Of a stretch of 39,220 nt of DNA, positions 1 through 6,811 are shown one piece after another; within the stretch, counting starts at the first letter, position 1, and each line of letters begins with the position of its first letter. Source of the DNA: Cellulosimicrobium composti (lineage in GTDB: Bacteria; Actinomycetota; Actinomycetes; Actinomycetales; Cellulomonadaceae); the NCBI RefSeq assembly GCF_009711085.1, contig NZ_WMKA01000038.1, positions 1-39,220 on the forward strand, written 5' to 3'. The notes under the pieces were generated by a model. That model searched no databases. It was not told the origin of the DNA and was given only the letters and a program-made list of their open reading frames with translations. A program made the position numbers and the translations under genes.

Positions 1-257
1 TGCTCGCCGCCGTCGCGCAGATGGAGGCCGACCTCGCACGAGAGCGCACCCTCGACGGGCTCGCGGCCGCACGCGCACGGGGCCGCGTCGGCGGCCGGCC
101 AACCGTCATGACCCCCGACCGCATCGAAGCCGCGCGCGTCGCCCTCGCCGGTGGCCAGTCCCGCGCCGCCGTCGCCCGCGCGCTCGGCGTCTCTCGAGAC
201 ACCTTGTACCGCCACCTTGACGCCCTAGTCGTGAGCGAGGTTGGCGAGACCCGGTGA
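1..257 (+). CDS. Serine resolvase/invertase, C-terminal part (cut by window edge)
   Basis: The reading frame is open from base 3 and lacks its start. It covers the last ~85 residues of a small serine recombinase: the end of the long catalytic-domain helix (AQMEADLARERT), the ARARGRVGGRP linker, and a C-terminal helix-turn-helix (AAVARALGVSRDTLYRHL) that binds res DNA. Such enzymes resolve plasmid multimers or cointegrates by cutting both strands with an N-terminal serine, which is not in this piece. The matching N-terminus (YGYARVS) lies at the far right end of the window, so both pieces are probably one gene. The next gene starts inside the stop codon. Confidence 0.9.
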   Translation, partial: LAAVAQMEADLARERTLDGLAAARARGRVGGRPTVMTPDRIEAARVALAGGQSRAAVARALGVSRDTLYRHLDALVVSEVGETR

Positions 258-667
258 AGCGCGCTTGTCTGTTCTGCGGCGCCCGTATCGACGCGCTGAA
301 GCGCCGTGACGCGCTCTACTGCTCGGGAGCGCACAAGCAGGCTGCCTACCGTCGCCGCGCCACGGCGCTCCCCCCTGAGCTCTGGCGACTGAGCGTCGAG
401 GACTTCGCAGCCCAGTACGACGAGCCCGACTTGTTCGATGGCCTAGAGGAACTGCCGGTCTCCGACCAGTCTTTTCCCGTCGTCGTCGCCGCGTACAAGA
501 CGCCCCCGCCGCCGTGCCTGTACTGCACGAGACCGATCGGCGAGGACCTGGGCGACCTGGCCGACGCGGAGCCGCGTACCGGGCTCATCCTCTGCCGCCC
601 TGGTGGTGACTACGGGCCGTTCTGCTGGATTTTCTGCCTCGTGGAGTCTGCGCACACCGTGAGGTGA
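254..667 (+). CDS. Cys-rich zinc-ribbon-like protein
   Basis: The 137-aa frame starts with GTG overlapping the resolvase stop by 4 nt, so translation is probably coupled. Residues 5-35 hold a CLFC...YCS...H arrangement followed by a basic AYRRR stretch, resembling short zinc-binding DNA-associated proteins of actinobacterial plasmids. A second CLYC pair lies near residue 88 and a Cys-rich end (CWIFC) near 123-127. Function is unknown. A DNA-binding helper of the resolvase or a regulator is possible from position alone. Confidence 0.7.
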   Translation: MKRACLFCGARIDALKRRDALYCSGAHKQAAYRRRATALPPELWRLSVEDFAAQYDEPDLFDGLEELPVSDQSFPVVVAAYKTPPPPCLYCTRPIGEDLGDLADAEPRTGLILCRPGGDYGPFCWIFCLVESAHTVR

Positions 668-836
668 TCCGCCTCGCGTTTCAAGCCCTTCCAGGCTTCG
701 TCTGGACCCTGCCTACACGCATGTTGTTACGGCTACATCGCTCTCACCTGCACATACGTCGGATCAGTTCCGCGAGCGTCCGAGGCGATGAGGAGAATTG
801 CATCAGAGGTCCGGAGCACCGCCGGTCGCAAAAAAT

Positions 837-869
837 GAGCGACCCCCTGCTGGTAACAGGAGGTCGCTC
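837..869. terminator. Hairpin before small membrane protein gene
   Basis: An 8-bp perfect stem (GAGCGACC/GGTCGCTC) continues inward as CCTG/CAGG after one mismatch, around a short loop. It follows an A-run on the left, so it could terminate minus-strand transcription. 668-909 otherwise holds no convincing gene. Confidence 0.45.
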
Positions 870-909
870 CGGACCCCCCACTCGGCAAAGAGATGAAGGG
901 ACGCTAGAC

Positions 910-1086
910 ATGACGGTACACCGGGCCTCCGCGCCCTCCTGGATTTCCGCACTCATCGTCGCCGCGGTCGTCGTGGCCGCGCTGATCATCACCAAAGAGC
1001 CGGCGTACGCGGTCGCGGTCACCTACCCGGTGCTCACTGCCCTCGGTGCGCAGAACGGGCGCAAGAAGCGTCGCAGGCCGAGCTAG
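910..1086 (+). CDS. Small membrane protein, 58 aa
   Basis: The ATG at 910 is chosen because GAAGGGA lies about 9 nt upstream; an in-frame ATG at 837 sits inside the hairpin and lacks a ribosome site. The product has a hydrophobic span at residues ~10-30 (ISALIVAAVVVAALII), a second weaker one, and a basic tail (GRKKRRRPS), which suggests a cytoplasmic C-terminus. No family is recognised. It is a stand-alone gene between two hairpins. Confidence 0.6.
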   Translation: MTVHRASAPSWISALIVAAVVVAALIITKEPAYAVAVTYPVLTALGAQNGRKKRRRPS

Positions 1087-1195
1087 CCGCTCGCCGTGCC
1101 GCATCCCTCGCCGCGCCGACGCCGGACGCCGGTTGGGCATCGGGCGGCCCCCGCTAGGCTGCGTCGAGCAGCCCGACCACGGGCCGGGGGAACGA

Positions 1196-1228
1196 CGAAG
1201 GCCCCCGGTCTGTGACCGGGGGCCTTCG
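1196..1228. terminator. Strong bidirectional hairpin terminator
   Basis: A perfect 15-bp inverted repeat (arms 1196-1210 and 1214-1228, CGAAGGCCCCCGGTC) encloses a 3-nt loop. It separates the small membrane protein gene from the Abi-like gene. There is no long T tract, as is common in high-GC actinobacteria. Confidence 0.85.
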
Positions 1229-1282
1229 CTCAAAGCTCTTAACGGGATGTCTTTCCCCGCCTTCGCATCGGAGTGTAGTTCT

Positions 1283-2029
1283 ATGGTCGATCAAACTCAA
1301 CCCTCCCGCTCCCTCACCGTGGAGTCGCTGCGCCGGGTGCTCTCGGAACCGCGCTTCCAGCCCTACCTTCGGGCGACCGGCGGGAAGACCGCGGACGCGT
1401 TCAACCTCTACCGGTGGAATATGGCGCTCTCAGCAGCCTCGTACGAGGCGCTCCATCTGGTCGAGGTCGGCTTGCGCAACGCGATGGACGCTGAGCTTCG
1501 CACGTGGAACGCCGCCCACGTCGACCGCAACGGGCAGTCTCACGGCGAGGATTGGCTCCTCGATCCGCATCACTCTCTCGGACAGCTCCTGGCGCGAGAC
1601 CTTCCCACTGCGCTTGAGCGCGCGCAGAAGGCGGTCAAGCGCGCCGGCCGTCCCACTGCAAGCCTGTGCCACGACGACGTCGTCGCTCAACTCACCCTCG
1701 GTACGTGGCGGTACCTCCTCCCGGCCAGGAACCTCCGGAAGTCCCCATCTAAAGCGGCGCTGTGGAACGCCGGACTGAAGAACGCCTTCCCCCACCTCGG
1801 ACGTCCGCACGGCGAGCTCGTCGACGACCTCGACAAGGTCCATCGGTTCCGCAATCGCGTGGCGCACCTCGAGCCCATCTTCGGCACGGGCCACGCGAAC
1901 AGCGCGTACGCGGCGATGTGCAGGGTGACGAGTGACCTCGACCCCGGGATGCGGGGCTGGCTCGACAAGCAGTCTCGGGTGGACGACGTGCTCCGCCGCG
2001 CCCCGCTGGCTCTGCCGGCCACTCCCTGA
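1283..2029 (+). CDS. Abi-like HEPN-domain protein (abortive infection family)
   Basis: This 248-aa protein resembles the Abi_2/AbiD-AbiF group. It is mostly helical, has the conserved opening WNMALSAASYEALHLVEVGLRN (residues ~45-66), and ends with FRNRVAHLEPIF at 189-200. That last stretch contains the HEPN signature R190-x4-H195, the expected RNase active site. Proteins of this family stop phage growth by killing or arresting the infected cell, probably through RNA cleavage. The ATG at 1283 follows the 1196 terminator, and no gene overlaps it, so it looks like an independent unit. There is no obvious antitoxin partner next to it. A role in plasmid maintenance or phage defence is inference. 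Confidence 0.8.
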   Translation: MVDQTQPSRSLTVESLRRVLSEPRFQPYLRATGGKTADAFNLYRWNMALSAASYEALHLVEVGLRNAMDAELRTWNAAHVDRNGQSHGEDWLLDPHHSLGQLLARDLPTALERAQKAVKRAGRPTASLCHDDVVAQLTLGTWRYLLPARNLRKSPSKAALWNAGLKNAFPHLGRPHGELVDDLDKVHRFRNRVAHLEPIFGTGHANSAYAAMCRVTSDLDPGMRGWLDKQSRVDDVLRRAPLALPATP

Positions 2030-2036
2030 CCCGTCG

Positions 2037-2073
2037 CCTGGCACGTCTTCGCATGTGGGAAGGACGTGCCAGG
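2037..2073. terminator. Hairpin terminator after Abi-like gene
   Basis: An 11-bp perfect stem (CCTGGCACGTC at 2037-2047 with its complement at 2063-2073) begins 8 nt after the Abi-like stop codon. Confidence 0.7.
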
Positions 2074-2108
2074 GTCAGAACGTCTGCGACGTCGAGGGCG
2101 GGGGGATC

Positions 2109-2837
2109 ATGCGGTTCGTCGAAATCGAGAATGAGCGAGGAGAGCGGTTCGTGCACGCGGCCGTCGCGCGCGCCGTGGTCGGGTACAGCGCTAAGGACCC
2201 GGTCCCAGCGAAGGCCCGTCGACAGGCCCATCTAGACGCGATCTTCCGGGGCCACGGCCGCGCACCCGCCGCGAGCACCGTTCTCGCGGCGACCGACCAG
2301 AAGGGGAACGAGCTCTACGGCGCCGTCGTCCTGGACGCGCCGTTCTACGCCACGCTCGCCGTGCAAGACCCCGAGCGCGCGCGAGCGCTCGCACAACTGC
2401 ACCGCGTTGTCGCGGGCCTCTTTGTGGCGGACGCATACCGAGGTGACGGGCTCGGCACCTACCTCCTGTGCGAGATCGCGGCGGGCCACGCGCTCGAGCG
2501 CGGCGCGCGATACCTCGACGGGTTCGTCGACGACCGCAACGGCAGCGCCGACTTCTACCGCACGGCCGGGCTGACCGTCATGGCGCACAACACCGGCCTC
2601 CCGTCGAGGCGGCCAAGCCTGACCGCCCTCGAACACCACCAGGAGCTCGACGGTCACTGGTTCTACCTCGACCTCTGGGCTACCTACGTCGACCGGATGC
2701 GCTGCAAGGAGTGCGCGGGCGAGCTGACCTTCGTGCCCGACGACCTCGGGGGCGACCTCAGGTGCCCGCGGACGCGAGTCGACGAGGTCGGTCGGCTGGT
2801 GCACGACGTCCGTCCAGCCCCCGGAGGGCAGCCGTGA
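2109..2837 (+). CDS. GNAT-family N-acetyltransferase
   Basis: This is a 242-aa protein with the acetyl-CoA binding motif A of GNAT enzymes at residues ~105-120 (VADAYRGDGLGTYLL, R111-G-x-G-x-G116). A later segment, ADFYRTAGLTVM, matches the usual FY-x3-GF-like end of the fold. The C-terminal ~50 residues add MRCKEC and a further Cys, a possible small zinc site. The substrate is unknown. The ATG at 2109 is preceded by a G-rich stretch (GGGCGGGGGG). The next gene overlaps the stop by 4 nt, so at least three genes form one unit. Confidence 0.8.
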   Translation: MRFVEIENERGERFVHAAVARAVVGYSAKDPVPAKARRQAHLDAIFRGHGRAPAASTVLAATDQKGNELYGAVVLDAPFYATLAVQDPERARALAQLHRVVAGLFVADAYRGDGLGTYLLCEIAAGHALERGARYLDGFVDDRNGSADFYRTAGLTVMAHNTGLPSRRPSLTALEHHQELDGHWFYLDLWATYVDRMRCKECAGELTFVPDDLGGDLRCPRTRVDEVGRLVHDVRPAPGGQP

Positions 2838-3034
2838 TCGTCCACGGGGCCTATCAGGCCGCACCCGAGCCGGGGCAGCCCGCCGACGGTCCTGTGCGCG
2901 AGGTCGCAGTCGAAGCCGCGACGCACGAGGCGGCGCGCGATCAGCTCTACGCCGCGGCGGGCGACGGCGAGCGGCTGCTCGGCGTCAGGGTTGTCGGCCG
3001 GGCCGAGTCCTACCGCCCGCGGGCGACGCGATGA
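2834..3034 (+). CDS. Small protein coupled to the GNAT gene, 66 aa
   Basis: The GTG start overlaps the GNAT stop (GTGA). The product (IVHGAYQAAPEPG start, then EAATHEAARDQLYAAAGDGERLLGVRVV) looks like a small alpha/beta protein, with no recognised family. The 4-nt overlaps at both ends support it being translated. It may be a helper of the acetyltransferase, by position only. Confidence 0.55.
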   Translation: MIVHGAYQAAPEPGQPADGPVREVAVEAATHEAARDQLYAAAGDGERLLGVRVVGRAESYRPRATR

Positions 3035-3135
3035 CGACGCCCGCCCCGCCGACCGGAGATGGCGACGTGGGCTCGCTACGTCTCGTCCACGCGAGTCCGG
3101 AAGCGCCGCTCGCGCAGCTCGTGGCCCCGGATTGA
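3031..3135 (+). CDS. Tiny coupled ORF, 34 aa
   Basis: The ATG overlaps the previous stop by 4 nt (ATGA) and the frame runs for 34 codons to TGA at 3133-3135. The product begins MTTPAPPTGDG and shows no domain. The precise overlap is the only support, so it may be real or merely the spacing of the operon end. Confidence 0.3.
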   Translation: MTTPAPPTGDGDVGSLRLVHASPEAPLAQLVAPD

Positions 3136-3264
3136 GGCAGAGACATGCCGTTTCAGCCGGGAGGCGGCAGATTGCGTCTACTCGCGTCTCGCCTCGCGGT
3201 TGAGTCGGGCATCGCCTCGACGCCAGGGTGAGGACGGCCCCCCCACACCCCCCTCTATCTACGG

Positions 3265-3318
3265 GCTCGCATGGCCTCGCACGGTCTCGCATCATGGCAT
3301 CGGCATGACCTCGCACAC
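3265..3318 (+). repeat. Iteron-like 10-bp direct repeats (candidate replication origin)
   Basis: Three head-to-tail units of the form NCTCGCAYNN occupy 3265-3274, 3275-3284 and 3285-3294. A fourth follows at 3309-3318 after 14 bp. They sit about 70 bp before a winged-helix gene, the layout expected for a Rep protein binding its own origin and promoter. 3136-3264 holds no gene or other signal I can support. Confidence 0.6.
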
Positions 3319-3354
3319 TGGCACCTGAAACGGTTCTCGCTCGATTCTGATACC

Positions 3355-3383
3355 GACGTTCGGTCCGGAGCTTCGGCTATGTT
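3355..3383 (+). promoter_or_regulatory. Candidate leaderless promoter of the winged-helix gene
   Basis: TATGTT at 3378-3383 is a plausible -10 element. It starts exactly 12 nt before the ATG at 3390, and no ribosome-binding sequence lies between them. The -35 region at 3355-3360 (GACGTT, 17 bp upstream) is weak. The transcript would begin at or very near the start codon. Confidence 0.45.
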
Positions 3384-3389
3384 GGCCTC

Positions 3390-4229
3390 ATGGACACCAC
3401 GACATCGACCCCAGAGACCCAGCCCACCGAGCGAGACCCCTTCGAGGGTTTCGAGAACGAGACCCCTGCCGACGCGACCTTCACCCGGGCCGAGCTGCTC
3501 GGGCAGGCCAAGCGCGGCTTCGTGCGCATCCGCAAGGACTTCGTCCAGCGCGAGAGCAAGCCGCGCGCCTCCGTGCTCGCCGAACTCGTGAGCGGGGGCA
3601 ACGAGCTCGCTCTCGACCTGCTCCTCACCGCCCACGCTCTCCAGCCCATCCTCGAGGACTCCCCGCTCGACATCAAGGTCTGGGCGCGCATGCTCGGTGA
3701 CGACGTGAGCGTGCGCAGGACGACCAACGCGTTCAAGAAGCTCGAGAGTCTGAACCTTCTCAAGATCGAGGGCAAGCGCGGTACCCCCGAGGTCGTGCTC
3801 CTGCGCGAGAACGGGGACGGCAAGCCGTGGAGGGACCGCGAAGACGACCCTGCTGCGCGCGGGCGCGGGTTCTTCACGCTCCCGTTCGACTACTGGACCT
3901 CCGGCCTGATCGACGACCTCGACCTCCCCGGCAAGGCGATGCTCCTCGTCATGCTGAAGGAGACCCAGGACCCCAACGGCAAGCTCACGTTCGTCATGGC
4001 GCACGAGCGGGCCCAGGAGTTCTACGGCTTCTCCGAGCGCACCGCCGAGCGCGGGTACCTCGCACTGCGAAAGCGGAACCTCTTCACCGAGAAGCCCAAG
4101 CTCGTGAAGTCCGGCCGCCACCCTCTCGGGCATCGCGAGGAGTGGCACCGCGCGCTCGTCTACCCGTACTCGACCGATCACCGCGAGACCTTGCGGAAGA
4201 TCGCGAACGCAGCCAGCACTACTGCCTGA
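3390..4229 (+). CDS. Winged-helix protein, candidate plasmid replication initiator
   Basis: This is a 279-aa protein of unrecognised family. Residues ~30-145 contain a helical region and a winged-helix-like segment (DIKVWARMLGDDVSVRRTTNA...LESLNLLKIEGKRGTPEVVLL). Residues ~165-265 contain a second one (FFTLPFDYWTSGLIDDLDLPGKAMLLVML...FSERTAERGYLALRKRNLFTEKP). Tandem winged helices are typical of iteron-type Rep proteins, and iteron-like repeats lie just upstream. That makes replication initiation a reasonable inference. A second candidate Rep is at 21170. The start is chosen because the frame has no better ATG and because a -10 lies 12 nt upstream. Confidence 0.7.
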   Translation: MDTTTSTPETQPTERDPFEGFENETPADATFTRAELLGQAKRGFVRIRKDFVQRESKPRASVLAELVSGGNELALDLLLTAHALQPILEDSPLDIKVWARMLGDDVSVRRTTNAFKKLESLNLLKIEGKRGTPEVVLLRENGDGKPWRDREDDPAARGRGFFTLPFDYWTSGLIDDLDLPGKAMLLVMLKETQDPNGKLTFVMAHERAQEFYGFSERTAERGYLALRKRNLFTEKPKLVKSGRHPLGHREEWHRALVYPYSTDHRETLRKIANAASTTA

Positions 4230-4354
4230 CCGGTCAGAGTGTGGCAGCGCGTATGTAGGATCGCGGCGCACCGAGAGGCGCGCCCGATTCCTCAAGAACT
4301 TCCTGGCGCTGGGCCAGGAGCTCCGCTGCGGCGGAGAGATGAAGGAAGCAGGTG

Positions 4355-4504
4355 GTGCCTGTGGGAAGCAGCATGTGTCCCACGTGCAAGCAAGTCGTCT
4401 CTACGACGAACGGCACGAGTCGCCGGGGATGGGTGAAGGTCCTGATCCCGGTACTCGCGCCGCTCATCAAGGAGATGATCTCGCTGATTCGTGACCTGTC
4501 ATGA
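4355..4504 (+). CDS. Small CxxC protein, 49 aa
   Basis: This short frame starts with GTG at 4355, 6 nt after AAGGAAG, an excellent ribosome site. It encodes a CPTC knuckle at residues 8-11, a basic stretch (TSRRGWVK) and then an amphipathic or membrane-associated helix (VLIPVLAPLIKEMISLIRDLS). Only one CxxC is present, so zinc binding would require a dimer. An ATG at 4373 is an alternative start. Function is unknown. Confidence 0.5.
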   Translation: MPVGSSMCPTCKQVVSTTNGTSRRGWVKVLIPVLAPLIKEMISLIRDLS

Positions 4505-4512
4505 GTCACCAC

Positions 4513-4532
4513 GTGGCCTGATCTGAGGCCAC
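4513..4532. terminator. Short hairpin after the CxxC gene
   Basis: A 7-bp perfect stem (GTGGCCT/AGGCCAC) lies 8 nt after the stop at 4504. Confidence 0.4.
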
Positions 4533-4893
4533 ACCGGGGCGTCTCGCGTTGCCGCGCGGGGCGCCCCGTTCACGTCCGACGGTAGGCCGCCGGGTTGCGC
4601 GCGCGCAACCTGGTGGGCCCCGGTCGATGCACACACCGCGCCCACTCGAGGCGGGCATCGCCCCCCAGGAGCTCAACAAGTACAACCCGATCATCAAGTT
4701 CTACTACCGGGAGAACCTCAACCCCGACGAGGCCGACGTCGTCCTCGCTGGCCCCCGTGCCAGCGTTCCCGATGCTCCGTCGCCAGGGGTGACGCCTCCG
4801 TGGTGCAGAAGATCGTCAAGAGGAAGAAGGTTCATCACCTCAGCGCGAGCGGTACGCGTGTGGGTGGGGGGCGGTACGCTCACGCACACGACG
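4533..4893. other. Gene-poor stretch with possible coding remnant
   Basis: No complete gene is supported here. On the plus strand at about 4660-4755, a short segment reads APQELNKYNPIIKFYYREN, which looks unlike random GC-rich translation (many N, K, Y, I). It loses protein-like character a few dozen residues later. It may be the remnant of a decayed gene; no family is recognised. Confidence 0.3.
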
Positions 4894-4922
4894 CCCCGAC
4901 CACATCCCCCTGCTGGTCGGGG
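4894..4922. terminator. Hairpin downstream of the 97-aa minus-strand gene
   Basis: Perfect 9-bp arms CCCCGACCA (4894-4902) and TGGTCGGGG (4914-4922) lie just past the stop of the minus-strand gene ending at 4939. Confidence 0.6.
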
Positions 4923-4938
4923 CTCGTCGCGTCTGGGC

Positions 4939-5232
4939 TCAGCGACGTTCGACAGCGTCGGCCCAGAGCCACGCCCACCCCTCCCGCCCTTCGCGGGAGA
5001 GGTAGCGCACGTGGACCTGGCGGCCCGCCCACGCGACGGCCTCGCCGTCGACGCGCGCCTCGCCGCTCTGGCGCTGCGTGATCCACGCGCGCACCGGGAT
5101 GCCCTCGGACGGGCGCACTACCGCCACGCCACGCCGTGCGAGCTCGGGCGCCTCCTCGGCGTGGTCACGCATCGGGACCGTCTCGATACCGGACGGCCAG
5201 CCGCCGGGAGGCGGACGTCGACGAGTTCCCAC
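4939..5232 (-). CDS. Conserved-looking small protein, divergent from ImuA-like gene
   Basis: This 97-aa protein starts with GTG at 5232, only 12 bp from the SOS box that it shares with the ImuA-like gene. The C-terminal half (GIPVRAWITQRQSGEARVDGEAVAWAGRQVHVRYL) reads as a small beta-rich domain, perhaps nucleic-acid binding. The first ~20 residues are basic and Pro-rich. No family name can be given. Shared control by LexA suggests a DNA-damage role, which is inference. A hairpin lies downstream. Confidence 0.65.
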   Translation of the reverse strand: MGTRRRPPPGGWPSGIETVPMRDHAEEAPELARRGVAVVRPSEGIPVRAWITQRQSGEARVDGEAVAWAGRQVHVRYLSREGREGWAWLWADAVERR

Positions 5233-5244
5233 GACACAATCCTA

Positions 5245-5262
5245 TTCGAACACCAGTTCGAA
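5245..5262. promoter_or_regulatory. SOS box (LexA operator)
   Basis: The sequence TTCGAACACCAGTTCGAA is a perfect palindrome in its 7-bp arms. It contains CGAAC-N4-GTTCG, the LexA site of actinobacteria and Bacillus. It lies between two divergent starts (5232 minus, 5283 plus), so LexA could repress both. Confidence 0.88.
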
Positions 5263-5282
5263 CCACGGCGTAGCCTGGACGG

Positions 5283-5993
5283 GTGACAGCGACCGCGCTC
5301 GACCCGCTCGAGGTGGCTCGCGCGACCCTGCGTCGCGCCGAGCTGCGTACGGGCGTGCGCGCGTCGACGCCGGGCGTCGTTGACCTCGACGACGTCCCGC
5401 GGCCGCTCGGCGCGATCCTCGACGACGGGCGTCTGCCCCGCGGCGCGGCCAGCGTTGTGACGGGCTCGACGTCGCTCCTGCTCGCGCTACTCGCGACGTC
5501 GCAGGGCACCTCGGACTGGCTCGCTGTACTGGGGGCGCCTGCCCTCGGGATGCTCGCGGCCGCGGATGCCGGCGTCGCGCTCGAGCGCGTCGCGCTCGTG
5601 CCGCGCGCCGGGGACGATCCTGCCGGCGTCGTCGCCGCCCTGCTCGACGGCATGACGTACGTCGTCGTCGGGTCCGACGCTCGGCTCACGGCATCCGAGC
5701 GCCGACGGCTGCTCGCCCGGGCGCGCGAGCGCGGGTCCGGGCTGGTCGCCGTGAGCACGTGGGAGCACGCCGCAGTGCGCCTCGACGTCGTCGCGCACCG
5801 GTGGACCGGCACCGACGCCGGCGACGGCTACCTCCGGAGGTGCGAGCTCGACGTCGCCCGCACGGCCCGCGGCGTCACGGACCGGTGGACCCTCACGCTC
5901 CCGACACCGGGCGGCCTCCTGGTCGACCCCATCGAGGGGAGTGCCCGGCTGGCGACGTCGACGCGGCGCGGGCCGCTGCGCCTGGTCGGGTGA
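5283..5993 (+). CDS. ImuA-like RecA-fold mutasome protein
   Basis: This 236-aa protein resembles the actinobacterial ImuA-prime type. It opens with LDDVPRPLGAILDDGRLPRGAASVVTGSTSLLLALLA. The RecA-like core follows (WLAVLGAPALGMLAAADAGVALERVALVP, then DDPAGVVAALLDGMTYVVVG). The position of the RecA Walker A loop reads GSTSLL, without a GK(S/T), so ATP binding is doubtful; this is known for ImuA-type proteins. In chromosomes, ImuA works with the inactive polymerase ImuB and with DnaE2 in damage-induced mutagenesis. Neither partner is here, so this copy would have to act with host proteins or do something else. The GTG start is 20 bp after the SOS box. The next gene starts 11 nt after the stop. 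Confidence 0.72.
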   Translation: MTATALDPLEVARATLRRAELRTGVRASTPGVVDLDDVPRPLGAILDDGRLPRGAASVVTGSTSLLLALLATSQGTSDWLAVLGAPALGMLAAADAGVALERVALVPRAGDDPAGVVAALLDGMTYVVVGSDARLTASERRRLLARARERGSGLVAVSTWEHAAVRLDVVAHRWTGTDAGDGYLRRCELDVARTARGVTDRWTLTLPTPGGLLVDPIEGSARLATSTRRGPLRLVG

Positions 5994-6004
5994 GGCGTGG
6001 GATC

Positions 6005-6793
6005 GTGTCGTGCGTGGAAGCGATCCGCGTATCCCATCCGGAACGGTGGTGGTTTGCCCGAGCGGAGGATCTCCCGTGGCTCGTCAACCCTGACGGCTGG
6101 AACGAGCGGCCTCGCTGGGCAGATCGCGACACCCGCCACTGGGCTGAAATTGCTCCGATCGTCGACGGCCTCGCCCGCGCGTTGAGCGCGGGGGCTTACG
6201 ACGTCGAGGGAGGGAACGCGGTCCTGCGCGTCGAGCTCTCTACGCTCGAGGAGACCGATCGCAAGATCGTGCGCTCGTGGTTCCAGCCGTGGCAGGCGCC
6301 GTCGGCCGACCCCTGGTCGACGACCATGTCCGACGGCCGGCACCGCTGTTGGAACTCATGGCACGCCCAGCCCAGCGCCCTCCTTCCGCTTTCCTCTGCG
6401 CTGTTCGAACACACGGACCACGTCCACGAGATGCCGGCCGAAACGCTGCGGTACTACCGCGACGACGCCGCCACCGGGCTGGCGACGATGCCGCAAGAGG
6501 TCGCGGACCTGGCCCCTCTCTACGTTGCCGAGCTACGCCGTGCGGCGTCGCTCGAGGTGCCGGACGATACCCGCGAAGAGGAGACGCGCGCGGCGAGCAG
6601 TCCCGGTCGCGTCCTCCCGAACAGCCCCGCTGTGGAGTCCCTGGCGAAGCGCATTGCGGACCTTCTCGCGCGGCGCACCGTCGTCGACGCTGACGACTTG
6701 CGGTCGCCACGAGACCGAGACCGTGCGGCCACGAATCACCAACGGCACCAACGCGAAGACCCTTCGGGCCCCGCGGGCCGCGAACGGCCGTAG
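6005..6793 (+). CDS. Uncharacterised protein after ImuA-like gene, 262 aa
   Basis: The GTG at 6005 is chosen because it follows the ImuA-like stop by 11 nt and the protein-like composition begins there. The N-terminal two thirds are rich in Trp (RWWFARAEDLPWLVNPDGWNE, HWAEIAPIVDGLARAL, SWFQPWQAP, CWNSWHAQPS). The C-terminal third is low-complexity, Arg- and Glu-rich, and probably disordered. Proximity puts it in the SOS-controlled transcript. It converges on the transfer operon with an 18-bp gap and no visible terminator. No family is recognised. Confidence 0.6.
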   Translation: MSCVEAIRVSHPERWWFARAEDLPWLVNPDGWNERPRWADRDTRHWAEIAPIVDGLARALSAGAYDVEGGNAVLRVELSTLEETDRKIVRSWFQPWQAPSADPWSTTMSDGRHRCWNSWHAQPSALLPLSSALFEHTDHVHEMPAETLRYYRDDAATGLATMPQEVADLAPLYVAELRRAASLEVPDDTREEETRAASSPGRVLPNSPAVESLAKRIADLLARRTVVDADDLRSPRDRDRAATNHQRHQREDPSGPAGRERP

Positions 6794-6811
6794 CGACCCC
6801 ACCGCGACAAG

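Noticed and set aside
1-257. Transposon end with its own resolvase
   Set aside because: No transposase gene or terminal inverted repeat of Tn3 type was seen; plasmid multimer resolution explains it better.
3255-4295. 346-aa minus-strand frame
   Set aside because: It opposes the winged-helix gene and covers the iterons; Leu/Glu/Val-rich antisense look and no motif.
5759-6004. N-terminal extension of the 262-aa gene into the ImuA-like gene
   Set aside because: The extension reads Arg/Pro-rich noise in another frame of the ImuA-like gene; GTG 6005 right after that gene's stop is more likely.
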